This document shows, one piece after another, positions 1 through 8,512 of a DNA stretch of 49,649 nt (within the stretch, counting starts at the first letter, position 1; each line of letters starts with the position of its first letter). The stretch is from NCBI GenBank assembly GCA_016788485.1, contig JAEUSV010000128.1, forward strand, positions 1 through 49,649. The letters run 5' to 3'. Position numbers and translations under genes: made by a program. The notes under the pieces were generated by a model that worked only from the letters and a program-made list of their open reading frames with translations, made no database searches and was not told the origin of the DNA. This stretch comes from Flavobacteriales bacterium. GTDB taxonomy: Bacteria > Bacteroidota > Bacteroidia > Flavobacteriales_F > PHOS-HE28.

Positions 1-618
1 GTGCTGCGCACCGAGCTCCAGCGCAGCCCGAACGTGCGGTGCATCTTCTCCGGCAGCCAGCGGCACCTGCTGCTGGACCTGTTCAACGATGCGAAGAAGC
101 CCTTCTACGGCAGCGCGGACCAGCTGGAACTGCAGCGCATCGATCGGGGCACCTACGCCGCCTTCGCCGTGACGGTGATGAAGCGCCACAAGCGCTCCCT
201 GAAGATGGAGGATGCCCTGTTCTGTTACGACATCTGCCGGGGCCACACCTACTACGTGCAGGTGCTGCTGAACCGCCTCTTCGGCGACCCGCGCCCGCTG
301 GAACGCGCCACCATCGCTGATGTGCTGATGGCCATCGTGCGCGAGCAGGACGCCATCATGGCCACCCTGCGCAGCGCGCTCACGAAGAACCAGTGGGACC
401 TCTTCGCCGCCATCGCACGCGAGGGCGAGGTGGACACACCCACCGCCGGCGCGTTCATCAAGAAGCACGACCTGCCGTCCTCCGCCGCACTGGTGCACGG
501 CATCCAGGCGCTGGTGGACCGCGAGCTCATCTACGTGACGGGGCACACGGCGGAAGGCGGCAAGCCCATCTACGCGCCATACAACCCGTTCCTGGCGGCC
601 TGGTTCAAGTACCGGTAG
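1..618 (+). CDS. AAA/archaeal-type ATPase, C-terminal part (5' truncated by window)
   Basis: The reading frame is already open at the first base, so the N-terminal P-loop part lies outside the window; 205 residues are visible. The visible start carries a strand of the type seen near sensor 1 of AAA-type ATPases (CIFSGSQRHLLLDLF) followed by a PFYGSA segment. Both are typical of the roughly 380-residue 'ATP-binding protein' family common in Bacteroidota. The last 80 residues look like a winged-helix domain, with QWDLFAAIAREG and a beta-hairpin before an aromatic C-terminus. Such proteins resemble archaeal MoxR/Orc-like or STAND ATPases; the substrate is unknown. It ends 139 bp before the next start. 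Confidence 0.6.
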   Translation: MLRTELQRSPNVRCIFSGSQRHLLLDLFNDAKKPFYGSADQLELQRIDRGTYAAFAVTVMKRHKRSLKMEDALFCYDICRGHTYYVQVLLNRLFGDPRPLERATIADVLMAIVREQDAIMATLRSALTKNQWDLFAAIAREGEVDTPTAGAFIKKHDLPSSAALVHGIQALVDRELIYVTGHTAEGGKPIYAPYNPFLAAWFKYR

Positions 619-726
619 ATCAAGCGTTCTGACACGCATTGATCACGAGCTGAGCGGAGCCAACGGAGCCGAACCCGGGAGCCCCCCCCTAACCAACGTT
701 CTATTGCACCGGGCGCGGGGCGGAGA

Positions 727-734
727 TTGCTTTG
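727..734 (+). promoter_or_regulatory. Candidate -7 element (TTGCTTTG) for the T9SS propeller gene
   Basis: TTGCTTTG matches the Bacteroidota -7 consensus TAnnTTTG except at position 2. It ends 22 nt before the ATG at 757. No clear -33 TTG is seen. Confidence 0.25.
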
Positions 735-756
735 CCGCAACCAGCCTCCAACGCAC

Positions 757-2613
757 ATGCGCAATCCATCCACGCTCCTCGTACTGATCGCAAGCCCGTT
801 CATCTGCGCCGACGTGAACGCCCAGGGATTCCAATGGTCCACCACGGGCGGTGCCGCAGGCATCAGCAACTCCTACCTGGGAGCCATGGACATCGCCAGA
901 GACCCCTCGGGCAACCTGTACCTCTTCAACGATGCGAACACCACCCAGCAGTGCCAGGGGATCACCGCACAGCCGCAGGGAGGTGGGGGCAGCCTGAACA
1001 CCTTCGTGCACAAGTTCAACGCGGCAGGCGACCTGCAGTGGATCCGCGCGGTCGGACCGCAGTTCCAGCCCTTCAGCCTGGAATGTGATGACGCCGGGAA
1101 CCTGTATCTCCTGGGCCGCACCCTGACGAACACCATCGTCATGGATGACACCATCCTCACAGTGGTCGCCAGCCAGAACCACCTGTTGAAGTTCCACCCC
1201 GACGGCGACCTCATCTGGCACTTCGACACCGGCATGCCCCTCACCGGGGGATTGAGCCGCACCACCTTGCTTCACCATTCGGCGGGCAGGCTCTACTTTC
1301 AGAGCGGCAACCTTGAAATGACATGCATCGACACGGCCGGCACGTTCATCGCAACGCTCGCAGCATCGAGCTACACGCCGCAGACCGCCTTCCCCAACCT
1401 GTGGTTCAAGAGCGCGGTGAGCCTCAGCAACGGCGATGTGGTGGTGGCCGGTGAGCATCGGGGCGCGCTCGCCTTCGGCTCCAACCCGAGCCTGCCAGGC
1501 GACCCGAACGCTGCCGCGTTGAACCGCTACTTCTTCCTGCGCCTTGGCCCGGAGCTCGACACCCTGCACTGGTTCCGCTCGCACGGCAGCTTCCGCGACC
1601 GGTTCCAATACGACATCCCGCTCATCCGCGATGGCTCGGACAACATCTACGCGTCCGTCACCCTGAACGCCAACACCCCCATCACCTTCGGGCCCGACCA
1701 GGTGACGAGCACCATAGGCAACGGCATCGACGCCTTCATCAAGATGGACGAAGGTGGTACTCCGCTCTGGATGCGGCCCATGCTGCCGTCCACGACGAAC
1801 AGCGCATATGCCTACGCCCTGACCTGGAAGGACGATGACAGCGGATTGCTCGCCTGCGGCCAGTTCTTCGCGAGCATCACCTTCGGGAACATCACCATGG
1901 TGCCCGGCAACACCGGCAAGGGGTTCATCGCCGAGGTGGCGCCCGATGGCACGTTCGTGACAGGTTTCGCGAGCGGAACCTCGGTAAGCCCGCTTCAGAG
2001 CTGGGGGCAGGCCCTGGCGACCAACGGCTCGGGCGAGTACCTCATTGCCGGCTTCCTGAACACACTCTCGCCCTGGGAGCTGAGCTGCGCTCCGGTTGCG
2101 GCTGACCGCGGCTTCTACCTGGCCTCCTTCAACGCCACCTCCGACAGCGTGCCCACGCCGGTGATCGCACTGGTAGGCGATTCGCTGATCGCCTCGCCCG
2201 CATTCACCGGCGACATCCAGTGGTTCCTCGATGGATCGCCCATCGCGGGAGCCGACGGGCAGGCCACGGCCATCACTGCGAACGGCGACTACAGCGTCAC
2301 TTACACGAGCACCACCGGTTGCACCGGAACGGCCTCCTCCAGCACCTTCCTGGTGACCACGCTGGGCCTGAACACCATGGCGGAAACGATGCTGGTCCTT
2401 CGACCGAACCCGACCAATGGTCCGGTGATACTGAGCGGTGTCCCCGTGAACGCCCGCGTGAGCGTGTTGGACGCGACCGGTCGCGTGCGGCAGGAATTCA
2501 GCAGTGCCCGCACGGACCTGGCCATCGAATTGGGAGACGAACCTGCCGGGATGTACATGGTCCGCATGGAGGCCGAAGGAAAGGTGCGCACCATGCGGCT
2601 GCTGAAGCACTGA
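757..2613 (+). CDS. T9SS-sorted beta-propeller (SBBP-like) secreted protein
   Basis: A 618-residue exported protein. The ATG at 757 is preferred to an upstream in-frame TTG because it starts a clean signal peptide ending near VNAQ. The body has recurrent SBBP-type propeller units such as DPSGNLYLFND, DDAGNLYLLGR and SDNIYASV, each following a KFNAAGDLQW-like strand. A short Ig-like stretch near residue 520 (GDYSVTYTSTTGC) precedes a C-terminal type A sorting domain (LRPNPTNGPV ... GMYMVRMEAEGK) that would be read by the T9SS. It is probably a cell-surface or released binding protein; the ligand is unknown. It stands alone, followed by a strong hairpin at 2697. Confidence 0.8.
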   Translation: MRNPSTLLVLIASPFICADVNAQGFQWSTTGGAAGISNSYLGAMDIARDPSGNLYLFNDANTTQQCQGITAQPQGGGGSLNTFVHKFNAAGDLQWIRAVGPQFQPFSLECDDAGNLYLLGRTLTNTIVMDDTILTVVASQNHLLKFHPDGDLIWHFDTGMPLTGGLSRTTLLHHSAGRLYFQSGNLEMTCIDTAGTFIATLAASSYTPQTAFPNLWFKSAVSLSNGDVVVAGEHRGALAFGSNPSLPGDPNAAALNRYFFLRLGPELDTLHWFRSHGSFRDRFQYDIPLIRDGSDNIYASVTLNANTPITFGPDQVTSTIGNGIDAFIKMDEGGTPLWMRPMLPSTTNSAYAYALTWKDDDSGLLACGQFFASITFGNITMVPGNTGKGFIAEVAPDGTFVTGFASGTSVSPLQSWGQALATNGSGEYLIAGFLNTLSPWELSCAPVAADRGFYLASFNATSDSVPTPVIALVGDSLIASPAFTGDIQWFLDGSPIAGADGQATAITANGDYSVTYTSTTGCTGTASSSTFLVTTLGLNTMAETMLVLRPNPTNGPVILSGVPVNARVSVLDATGRVRQEFSSARTDLAIELGDEPAGMYMVRMEAEGKVRTMRLLKH

Positions 2614-2696
2614 AGACCGGAACACGCGATGGCGTCCTCGCCACAAGCGCTGATGGTCATTCAGACCGCCCACCGTTAAGGTCTAGCCAGGTCCGT

Positions 2697-2731
2697 CGAA
2701 AGGCGCCGAGGGTCACCTCCGGCGCCTTTCG
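2697..2731 (+). terminator. Hairpin terminator after the T9SS propeller gene
   Basis: An 11-bp perfect inverted repeat (CGAAAGGCGCC / GGCGCCTTTCG) encloses GAGGGTCACCTCC, which can itself pair AGG with CCT. There is only a short T tract inside the 3' arm, so intrinsic termination may be partial. It lies 84 bp after the stop codon at 2613. Confidence 0.6.
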
Positions 2732-2831
2732 CCATTCAGGCAAGCAGCACGCCCCTCACGCGAAGCGTCTGGCATAATGATCGCGTGCCGATCGGAGTTC
2801 TTTCCACATCCCTGACCAAACCCGTACGACC

Positions 2832-4874
2832 ATGGACCGCACTTGGACACTGCCCGTGGCGCTCTTGTTGGCCTCAGGCCTCCTGGCGCAATCGCCCTCC
2901 AGGCTTACCGTGCACTTCGCGTTGGACAAGGCCGAGCCACTGCCCGCGGATGCCGCGATGCTCCGCGCGCTGTGCGAGCGCCCCGATGCGGCGCGCATCA
3001 CCGCCATCACCTTGACGGGCCACACGGACCTGCGCGGCAGTGACGCCTACAACACGGCGCTGAGCGAGCGGCGCGCCGAGGCCGTGCAGGACCTGCTGCG
3101 TTCCACCTGCCTGCGCGACCGGCCGGTGCGCATCGCGTGGTCCGGTGAGCAGGAACCGCTTGCCACGGGCGATGATGGACGGGCGCACGCCTCGAACCGG
3201 CGGGTGGAGGTGGAGTTCGCCTTCGCGCCGGAGCCCGTCGCCGTGAGGCCCGATGCGCACCCGACCGTGCGGCCGCTGATGCCCACCATCGACAAGCCGC
3301 GCGAGAGGCACACCGTGGACCCGAGCGCGCCGATCGACGTGCTGATGAGCGATGGCGTGCGCGTTCGCATCCCCGCCGCAGCGATCGTGGATGCGAAGGG
3401 TCTTCCGGTGAACGGCCCCGTGGAGCTGAGCTACCGCAGCTTCAGCGAACCGTACGAGATCATCGCCAGCGGCATACCCATGCACCTGGGCGCCGGCGCC
3501 GATGCCGCGCACTTCGAGACCGCCGGCATGTACGAGCTGTACGCCCTTCGCGGTGATGAGCAGTTGTCGCTCGCGCCCGGCGCCAGCATCACCCTCGAGC
3601 GCCCCGACCCCACGCCGATCGACCCGGGGTTCACCGGCTGGGTGCTCGACCCAGCGAGCGGAGCGTGGGCCGCCGGCGGCACGATCACCAACCCGCCGGC
3701 GCAGGGCGCGCCGATCGCACCGGTGTCCTCGGCGGCCACCGAGGCCACCACGCTCTACTGGAACACCCTCTGGGAGCTCGAGCGGGAGAAGCGACCGGAT
3801 ACGAACCTCTTCGCTGAGCGCCGCGCCATGGCGGGCTACTGCCACCTGGTGGCCTGCGACACCACCGCCCTTTACAAGAGCTGGAAGCGCCGGCGCGACC
3901 GCTTCGACCAGGTGGCCGGTGTGCCCGAGATCACCGTGGTGGGCTACAAAGGCATCTACGACCCCGACCACATCGTGTTCACCGTGAACATGGACCGCGT
4001 GAGCGACCGCCAGTTCCCCGAGTGGCGCCGCCTGCCCTACCCCGCGATCTGGGAGTACCGCGGTGATGCCGGCAAGGCCATGTTCAAGCGCCTGTACGGG
4101 CGGCGTCACAAGTACCAGGACCTGGTGCTCGACCTGAAGCCCGGCGAGGACGAGGGCGTGCTGCGGTTGAAGGAGAACGGGCAATGGCTCGAGATCCCCG
4201 TGAGCGCGCATTGGAACCGCGACACCAGGGCGCGCACGCAGCGATGGGACCGCGCGCTGGCCCTGGCCAACAAGTCGCTCGCCAAGCAGGAGCGCTCCTT
4301 CGACCGCCAGGTGGTGCGCAGGACCGAACGCTACATGAAGGAACACGCGGACATGCCCGCCACCGCCTGGAAGAAGGCGAGGAACGCCATGAACGAGAGC
4401 GAGATCCCGATGGACCTCACCGCATGGCGCACCTATGCCGATACACGCAGGCCGTTCGTCATGCGCGACAACAAGGGGCTCTATGAAGACCTCGCTGTCG
4501 TACGGACCACCTTCGGGCTTGATGGCTTCGGGGTGTACAACATCGACCGCATCATGAAGATGGCCGAGCAGCAGAACGTGCTGGCGGAGGTGAAGGACAG
4601 CGAGGGCAGGAACTTCCCCTGGGTGAGCGGGTTCGCCGTGCTGAAGAACGAGCGCTCGGTGATCACCTACTGGGGCAGCGGCTCTGGCTCGAACGACAAT
4701 TTCCTGGTGTCGCCCGGCCGCATGCGCTCGCTCTTCCTGGTGGATGCGGAGGGACGCATCGCCGAGGCTGATGTGGACCCGTTGAACAGCGATGAGCCGC
4801 GGGCCACGCTCATGGTGAAGTACATGGGCACGCCGGAGAGCATCGAGCAGCTGCGCGCGACGGCGCAACGTTGA
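2832..4874 (+). CDS. Exported protein with N-terminal OmpA-like domain and long unknown C-terminus
   Basis: 680 residues starting with a signal peptide (MDRTWTLPVALLLASGLLAQ). An OmpA/Pal-type peptidoglycan-binding domain occupies about residues 22-131. It has the usual pattern FALDKAEP, LTGHTDLRGS, ALSERRAEAVQDLL and NRRVEVEF. In most OmpA-family proteins this domain is C-terminal; here it comes directly after the signal peptide. Residues 155-260 form a beta-rich segment (VRIPAAAIVDAKGLPVNGPVELSYRSF) seen in Bacteroidota surface proteins, and the remaining 400 residues are unrecognised. It probably links peptidoglycan to another periplasmic or outer-membrane structure. A 14-bp stem hairpin follows. 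Confidence 0.7.
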   Translation: MDRTWTLPVALLLASGLLAQSPSRLTVHFALDKAEPLPADAAMLRALCERPDAARITAITLTGHTDLRGSDAYNTALSERRAEAVQDLLRSTCLRDRPVRIAWSGEQEPLATGDDGRAHASNRRVEVEFAFAPEPVAVRPDAHPTVRPLMPTIDKPRERHTVDPSAPIDVLMSDGVRVRIPAAAIVDAKGLPVNGPVELSYRSFSEPYEIIASGIPMHLGAGADAAHFETAGMYELYALRGDEQLSLAPGASITLERPDPTPIDPGFTGWVLDPASGAWAAGGTITNPPAQGAPIAPVSSAATEATTLYWNTLWELEREKRPDTNLFAERRAMAGYCHLVACDTTALYKSWKRRRDRFDQVAGVPEITVVGYKGIYDPDHIVFTVNMDRVSDRQFPEWRRLPYPAIWEYRGDAGKAMFKRLYGRRHKYQDLVLDLKPGEDEGVLRLKENGQWLEIPVSAHWNRDTRARTQRWDRALALANKSLAKQERSFDRQVVRRTERYMKEHADMPATAWKKARNAMNESEIPMDLTAWRTYADTRRPFVMRDNKGLYEDLAVVRTTFGLDGFGVYNIDRIMKMAEQQNVLAEVKDSEGRNFPWVSGFAVLKNERSVITYWGSGSGSNDNFLVSPGRMRSLFLVDAEGRIAEADVDPLNSDEPRATLMVKYMGTPESIEQLRATAQR

Positions 4875-4895
4875 GGCGAAGGACGGTGGGGTTGG

Positions 4896-4927
4896 AACGG
4901 GTGCGGTGGGCCACCACCGCACCCGTT
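4896..4927 (+). terminator. Strong rho-independent-type hairpin
   Basis: A perfect 14-bp stem (AACGGGTGCGGTGG with its complement) closes on the four-base loop GCCA and is followed by GCGTTCTTT. It sits 21 bp after the stop at 4874 and 18 bp before the methyltransferase ATG. It should insulate the two genes. Confidence 0.75.
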
Positions 4928-4929
4928 GC

Positions 4930-4937
4930 GTTCTTTG
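4930..4937 (+). promoter_or_regulatory. Weak -7-like element (GTTCTTTG) for the O-methyltransferase
   Basis: The 3' half TTTG matches TAnnTTTG but the 5' TA does not. It ends 8 nt before ATG 4946 and lies directly after the hairpin. Confidence 0.2.
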
Positions 4938-4945
4938 CATCCGCC

Positions 4946-5587
4946 ATGCAATTCATCGACCCCGCCCTCGACGCGTATTGCGAAGCCCACAGCGGCAGCG
5001 AGCCGGCCCACTTGAAAGCACTGCGCGAAGAGACCTACGCCAGCATCTACATGCCCCAGATGTGCAGCGGGCACCTGCAGGGACGTTTCCTGGCGATGCT
5101 CAGCCACCTGGTGCGACCGAACGTGATCGTGGAGATCGGCACGTACACCGGCTACAGCGCGTTGTGCCTGGCGGAAGGGCTCGCCCCGGGCGGCATGCTC
5201 CATACGATCGACATCGACCCGCACCTGCCACCCTTCGTGGCGCGCCATATCGCGGCGGCGGGCTTCCAGGACCGCATCACCACGCACTGGCGACCCGCGT
5301 TGGAGGTGATCCCCACCCTACCATCGCCGTTCGATCTGGTGTTCATCGATGCCGACAAGCCCGCCTACCCCGCCTACTTCGATGCGCTGGTGGACCGTGT
5401 GCGCCCCGGCGGCCTCATCATCGCCGACAACGTGCTCTGGAGCGGCAAGGTGCTGAAGCCCGCTGCGGAACAGGACCACCAGACCGCGGCCCTTGTGGCC
5501 TACGCGGACAAGGTGGCGCGTGACCCGCGTGTGGAGCGTGTGCTGGTGCCCCTGCGCGACGGCCTGCTGATCGCGCGGCGGCGCTGA
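4946..5587 (+). CDS. Class I SAM-dependent O-methyltransferase (catechol/caffeoyl-CoA OMT family 3)
   Basis: 213 residues, the normal length for the Methyltransf_3 family. The SAM-binding motif I is VIVEIGTYTGYSALCLAEGL (about residues 63-82). The acidic residue that binds SAM ribose follows in HTIDIDP, and the metal-binding region is FDLVFIDADK with IIADNVLWSGKV downstream. The family methylates hydroxyl groups of small aromatic compounds using Mg2+ or Ca2+; the native substrate in Bacteroidota is not settled. The ATG at 4946 is used because the upstream in-frame extension runs through the hairpin at 4896 and encodes no family sequence. It is followed 17 bp later by the Kelch gene with its own promoter-like element. 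Confidence 0.88.
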   Translation: MQFIDPALDAYCEAHSGSEPAHLKALREETYASIYMPQMCSGHLQGRFLAMLSHLVRPNVIVEIGTYTGYSALCLAEGLAPGGMLHTIDIDPHLPPFVARHIAAAGFQDRITTHWRPALEVIPTLPSPFDLVFIDADKPAYPAYFDALVDRVRPGGLIIADNVLWSGKVLKPAAEQDHQTAALVAYADKVARDPRVERVLVPLRDGLLIARRR

Positions 5588-5592
5588 CGCTG

Positions 5593-5600
5593 TAGCTTCG
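5593..5600 (+). promoter_or_regulatory. Candidate -7 element TAGCTTCG, 4 nt before ATG
   Basis: TAGCTTCG fits TAnnTTTG with one mismatch. Only GCAC separates it from the Kelch gene ATG at 5605, so a start site 3-4 nt downstream would make a leaderless mRNA. Confidence 0.45.
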
Positions 5601-5604
5601 GCAC

Positions 5605-6795
5605 ATGCGCCTCACCCACCTGGTCCTGGCCATGGCTCCGTTGGCGGCCGGCGCCCAGCAATGGGCACCGCTGGCCGACCTGGCCGGTCCCGCGCGCGAC
5701 GATGCCGCCGCTTTCGCACTGGGCAGCGAGGTGTTCGTGGGCACCGGCATGGACGCGGGCTTCCAGCTGCGCTCCGATTGGTACCGCTACACCACCTGGG
5801 ACGACAGCTGGAGCGCGATCGACCCGCTGCCCGCCGACGGACGCCAGTACGCCGTGGCCTTCGCGCTCGACGGCATGGGGTACGTGCAGGGCGGCCTCAC
5901 GAGCGCCGGGCCCACCAGCCAGCTCTGGACCTACGACCCTGTGCTGCAGAACTGGTACGCGCGACTCCCCATGCCCGGTGCGGCGCGCTACGCTTCCGCC
6001 TGCTTCGTGCTCAACGGCCTCGCCTACGTGGTGGGCGGCCTCTTCCAGAACGGCACCACCACGGACCAGATGTGGGCCTACGACCCCGTGAGCAATGCCT
6101 GGATCGCACGGGCGCCGCTTCCCGGAGGTGGTCGCCATCGCGCCATGGCCTTCAGTGCCAACGGACGCGGCCACGTGTTCGGCGGGGCCGATGCGCAGTT
6201 CAACGCCCTGCAGGACGGCTGGAGCTACGACCCGCTCAACAACACCTGGAGCCCCGCCGACAGCCTGCCTGAGCCGCGCTACGCCGGCGATGCGGTGGAC
6301 CTTGCCGATGGCGGGCTGGTGATCGGCGGCGCCAGCAACGGCACCACCGCGCATGCCGATGTGTGGCGCTATTCGGTGTGGGACGACGCGTGGAGCGCAC
6401 TTCCCGACCTGCCCGACGGTGTGCGGCGGGGGGGCTGCGTCGCTGGCTGGGGCGGCACACGGGTCTACTACGGCACCGGCAGTGACAATACGGTGCGTTA
6501 CAACGATTGGTATTCGCTGGACCTCCCCGTGGGCATGCGCGGAACGGAACCGACGGAAGGGCCGCTCCTCTGGCCGGTCCCCGCAACGGATGTGCTGCAC
6601 GTGAACCTTCCCCACGCGGCTTCCCCGGGCCCGATGGAGCTCGAGCTGCGGGATGCACAGGGGCGCCTGGTGATTGTGCGGCAAGGCTTCGCAGGCGGAC
6701 CGCTCGACCTCGAGGGACTTTCACCCGGGACCTTCGTGCTTGTGATCCGCCAGCATGCGCAGCGGTGGACATCGCGCATGGTGAAGCTACCCTAG
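5605..6795 (+). CDS. T9SS-sorted Kelch-repeat beta-propeller protein
   Basis: 396 residues with a short signal peptide (LVLAMAPLAAGAQQ). About six Kelch units follow, each with a W..Y.. strand, a di-glycine and an aromatic turn, for example LWTYDPVLQNWYARLPMP then LAYVVGGLF, and MWAYDPVSNAWIARAPLP. Together they would close a six-bladed propeller. The C-terminal 75 residues are a T9SS type A sorting domain (LLWPVPATDVLHVNL ... GTFVLVIRQ ... MVKLP). Kelch propellers bind proteins or glycans; no catalytic residues (galactose-oxidase type) can be assigned. A cell-surface binding role is inferred. Confidence 0.82.
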   Translation: MRLTHLVLAMAPLAAGAQQWAPLADLAGPARDDAAAFALGSEVFVGTGMDAGFQLRSDWYRYTTWDDSWSAIDPLPADGRQYAVAFALDGMGYVQGGLTSAGPTSQLWTYDPVLQNWYARLPMPGAARYASACFVLNGLAYVVGGLFQNGTTTDQMWAYDPVSNAWIARAPLPGGGRHRAMAFSANGRGHVFGGADAQFNALQDGWSYDPLNNTWSPADSLPEPRYAGDAVDLADGGLVIGGASNGTTAHADVWRYSVWDDAWSALPDLPDGVRRGGCVAGWGGTRVYYGTGSDNTVRYNDWYSLDLPVGMRGTEPTEGPLLWPVPATDVLHVNLPHAASPGPMELELRDAQGRLVIVRQGFAGGPLDLEGLSPGTFVLVIRQHAQRWTSRMVKLP

Positions 6796-6870
6796 CGGCC
6801 GGCAACCTTATCGCCCCGCCGGCGTTGAAAAGCGCCACATGATCGGTGGTCGTCCCGACCCGGTCCGCCT

Positions 6871-6878
6871 TTCCTTTG
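6871..6878 (+). promoter_or_regulatory. Candidate -7 element TTCCTTTG for the acyltransferase
   Basis: TTCCTTTG matches TAnnTTTG except at position 2 and ends 7 nt before ATG 6886. Just upstream (about 6822-6837) a 6-bp hairpin GGCGTT/AGCGCC closes on a GAAA tetraloop. Confidence 0.35.
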
Positions 6879-6885
6879 GTCACGC

Positions 6886-8007
6886 ATGTCAACAGCGAAC
6901 AAGCTCGGTTATGTCGACGCCCTGCGGGGCGTGGCGATCCTTGGCGTGATCCTGGTGCATTGCGCGCAGTACGGGACCAACGACTACCCGGGCGTCATCG
7001 CCACGGTGTTCGGCAAGGGCCAGATGGGCGTGCAGCTCTTCTATGTGATGAGCGCCCTCACGCTCTTCCTGTCTTACGAGCGCCGCTTGAACAAGGAGCT
7101 GCACCCGGACCGCAACTTCTTCATCCGTCGCTTCTTCCGCATCGCGCCCATGTACTACCTGGGCATCCTCTACTACCTGTGGCAGAACGGGCGCGGACCC
7201 AATTTCTGGACCGGCTTCGGCCCGGGGATCACCGATGCCAACATCGCGGCCAACTTCACCTTCCTGCACGGCTTCAACCCTTACTGGTTCAACAGCCTGG
7301 TGCCCGGCGGCTGGTCCATCGCGGTGGAGATGTGCTTCTACCTGCTCATCCCCTTCCTGTTCCGCTGGGTGAAGGACGGCAGAGCGGCCTTCCGGGCCTT
7401 CGTGGTGCTGGTGTTGGTGCGCCTGGTGTTGCACGCGCTCCTGCTGAAGCTGCGGCCGATCGACAACGACTGGCTCTGGCGTGAGTTCCTGTATTACTAC
7501 CTGCCGAGCCAGCTGCCCGTGTTCATGCTGGGCATCCTGCTCCACTTCGTGCTGCGAGGCCGGCCCGAGGATACCGCACCGCGGCCGCTGGACCTGTTCC
7601 TTTTCGCAGGGCTGCTGCTCCTGCACCTGGCCACCGGCCGCGAGGTGATCCTGCCTCCCCACGTGATGTTCGGCCTGGGCTTCGTCCTGCTCGCCTGGAC
7701 GCTCGCGCACCACCCCTTCAAGCTGGTGGTGAACCCCGTGGTGCGGCACATCGGCATGGTGAGCTTCAGCCTCTACCTCGTGCACTTCGCCGTGCTGCAT
7801 TGGATGGAGCACTTCCATGTGGTGGACCTTGTTCCCGCATCGGGCACCATCGGTGCGCTGGTCAACTACGGCGTGCGTTACCTGCTGGTGGTGGTGCTGG
7901 GCACGGCCATCAGCACGGCCCTGTACCACGCGGTGGAGGTGCCCATGCAGCGCGTGGGCCAGCGGCTCATCGACCGCTGGGAGAAGCGCCCCCCTGCTGC
8001 GCCCTGA
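6886..8007 (+). CDS. Acyltransferase family 3 (OafA/YrhL-type) membrane protein
   Basis: 373 residues with about ten hydrophobic segments. The first carries the family's catalytic-type histidine (ILGVILVHCAQYG, residues about 15-27), after the diagnostic GYVDALRGVAIL start. The RRFFRIAPMYYLG segment (about residues 83-95) matches the conserved arginine-rich loop of the family, and a VPGGWSIAVEMCFYL stretch is also typical. These integral inner-membrane enzymes transfer acetyl or other acyl groups to sugars of O-antigen, exopolysaccharide or peptidoglycan. No polysaccharide genes adjoin it, so the acceptor cannot be inferred. Confidence 0.88.
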   Translation: MSTANKLGYVDALRGVAILGVILVHCAQYGTNDYPGVIATVFGKGQMGVQLFYVMSALTLFLSYERRLNKELHPDRNFFIRRFFRIAPMYYLGILYYLWQNGRGPNFWTGFGPGITDANIAANFTFLHGFNPYWFNSLVPGGWSIAVEMCFYLLIPFLFRWVKDGRAAFRAFVVLVLVRLVLHALLLKLRPIDNDWLWREFLYYYLPSQLPVFMLGILLHFVLRGRPEDTAPRPLDLFLFAGLLLLHLATGREVILPPHVMFGLGFVLLAWTLAHHPFKLVVNPVVRHIGMVSFSLYLVHFAVLHWMEHFHVVDLVPASGTIGALVNYGVRYLLVVVLGTAISTALYHAVEVPMQRVGQRLIDRWEKRPPAAP

Positions 8008-8039
8008 CGACGGTCAGCCACGGATCGCGGCATCGTGGC

Positions 8040-8047
8040 TAGGTTCA
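8040..8047 (+). promoter_or_regulatory. Candidate -7 element TAGGTTCA, 5 nt before ATG
   Basis: TAGGTTCA resembles TAnnTTTG and ends 5 nt before ATG 8053. It overlaps a possible in-frame upstream start (8035), which argues for the later ATG. Confidence 0.35.
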
Positions 8048-8052
8048 CGGCC

Positions 8053-8457
8053 ATGAACCACCAGCTTTTCTACAAGGAGCTCGGCCGGCTGCTTTACGCC
8101 ATCGCGGCCGCCGATGGCACCATCGCCAAGGCCGAGGTCGAGCGGCTCCACCGTATCGTTGCGCAGGAGCTGGTACCGGCCGAACCCGCCACCGACAAGT
8201 ACGGCACCGATCAGGCTTGGATCACGGAGTTCGAGTTCGACGTGCTGGCCGACCAGGGCGCCGACCCGAACGGCGAGTTCAGGTCGTTCATCGCCTACCT
8301 GAGGCAGCATCGGAAGGAGGTCACCTCGGAGCTCCGCGACACCGTGCTCGGCATGGCACGATCGGTGGCCGGCGCCTTCCACGGGATCAACAGCGCCGAG
8401 GCTCCACTCCTGGCAGAACTGGAGCGCGAGCTGGACGACCTTGTGGCACGCCGCTGA
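8053..8457 (+). CDS. TerB-like small cytoplasmic protein
   Basis: 134 residues, no signal peptide, largely helical and acidic. The N-terminal LLYAIAAADGTIAKAEVERLHRIV is the signature of the TerB/DjlA-N helical domain: AAADG followed by an acidic residue. A TerB-like fold is therefore likely. TerB domains are known from tellurite-resistance and stress-associated membrane complexes and may bind metal ions. No other ter genes are present here, so resistance should not be inferred. The start at 8053 is chosen over 8035 because the upstream codons overlap a promoter-like element. Confidence 0.6.
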   Translation: MNHQLFYKELGRLLYAIAAADGTIAKAEVERLHRIVAQELVPAEPATDKYGTDQAWITEFEFDVLADQGADPNGEFRSFIAYLRQHRKEVTSELRDTVLGMARSVAGAFHGINSAEAPLLAELERELDDLVARR

Positions 8458-8465
8458 AAATTGCC

Positions 8466-8473
8466 TACCTTCG
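8466..8473 (+). promoter_or_regulatory. Candidate -7 element TACCTTCG for the glycine-rich T9SS gene
   Basis: TACCTTCG fits TAnnTTTG with one mismatch and lies 9 nt after the previous stop codon, so the glycine-rich gene likely has its own transcript with a leader of about 35 nt. Confidence 0.4.
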
Positions 8474-8481
8474 ACTTGGCA

Positions 8482-8500
8482 ACCCTCTGAGCATGAGGGT
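8482..8500 (+). promoter_or_regulatory. Leader hairpin with tiny upstream ORF
   Basis: ACCCTC and GAGGGT flank a 7-nt loop within the predicted leader. A four-codon open frame (M-R-V-V) starts at 8493 inside the hairpin and stops with TAG at 8505-8507. That stop overlaps a possible GTG codon in the main frame, 6 nt before ATG 8513. A role in translation control is only a hypothesis. Confidence 0.3.
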
Positions 8501-8512
8501 CGTCTAGTGAAC

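Noticed and set aside
643-2673. Long open frames antisense to genes (for example 643-2673, 2874-4940, 29160-32165, 42709-45198 on the minus strand)
   Set aside because: They mirror real genes in a high-GC sequence, give low-complexity His/Val/Gln/Glu/Arg-rich products with no signal peptide or family motif, and lack a start context. Genuine genes on the other strand are clearly better.
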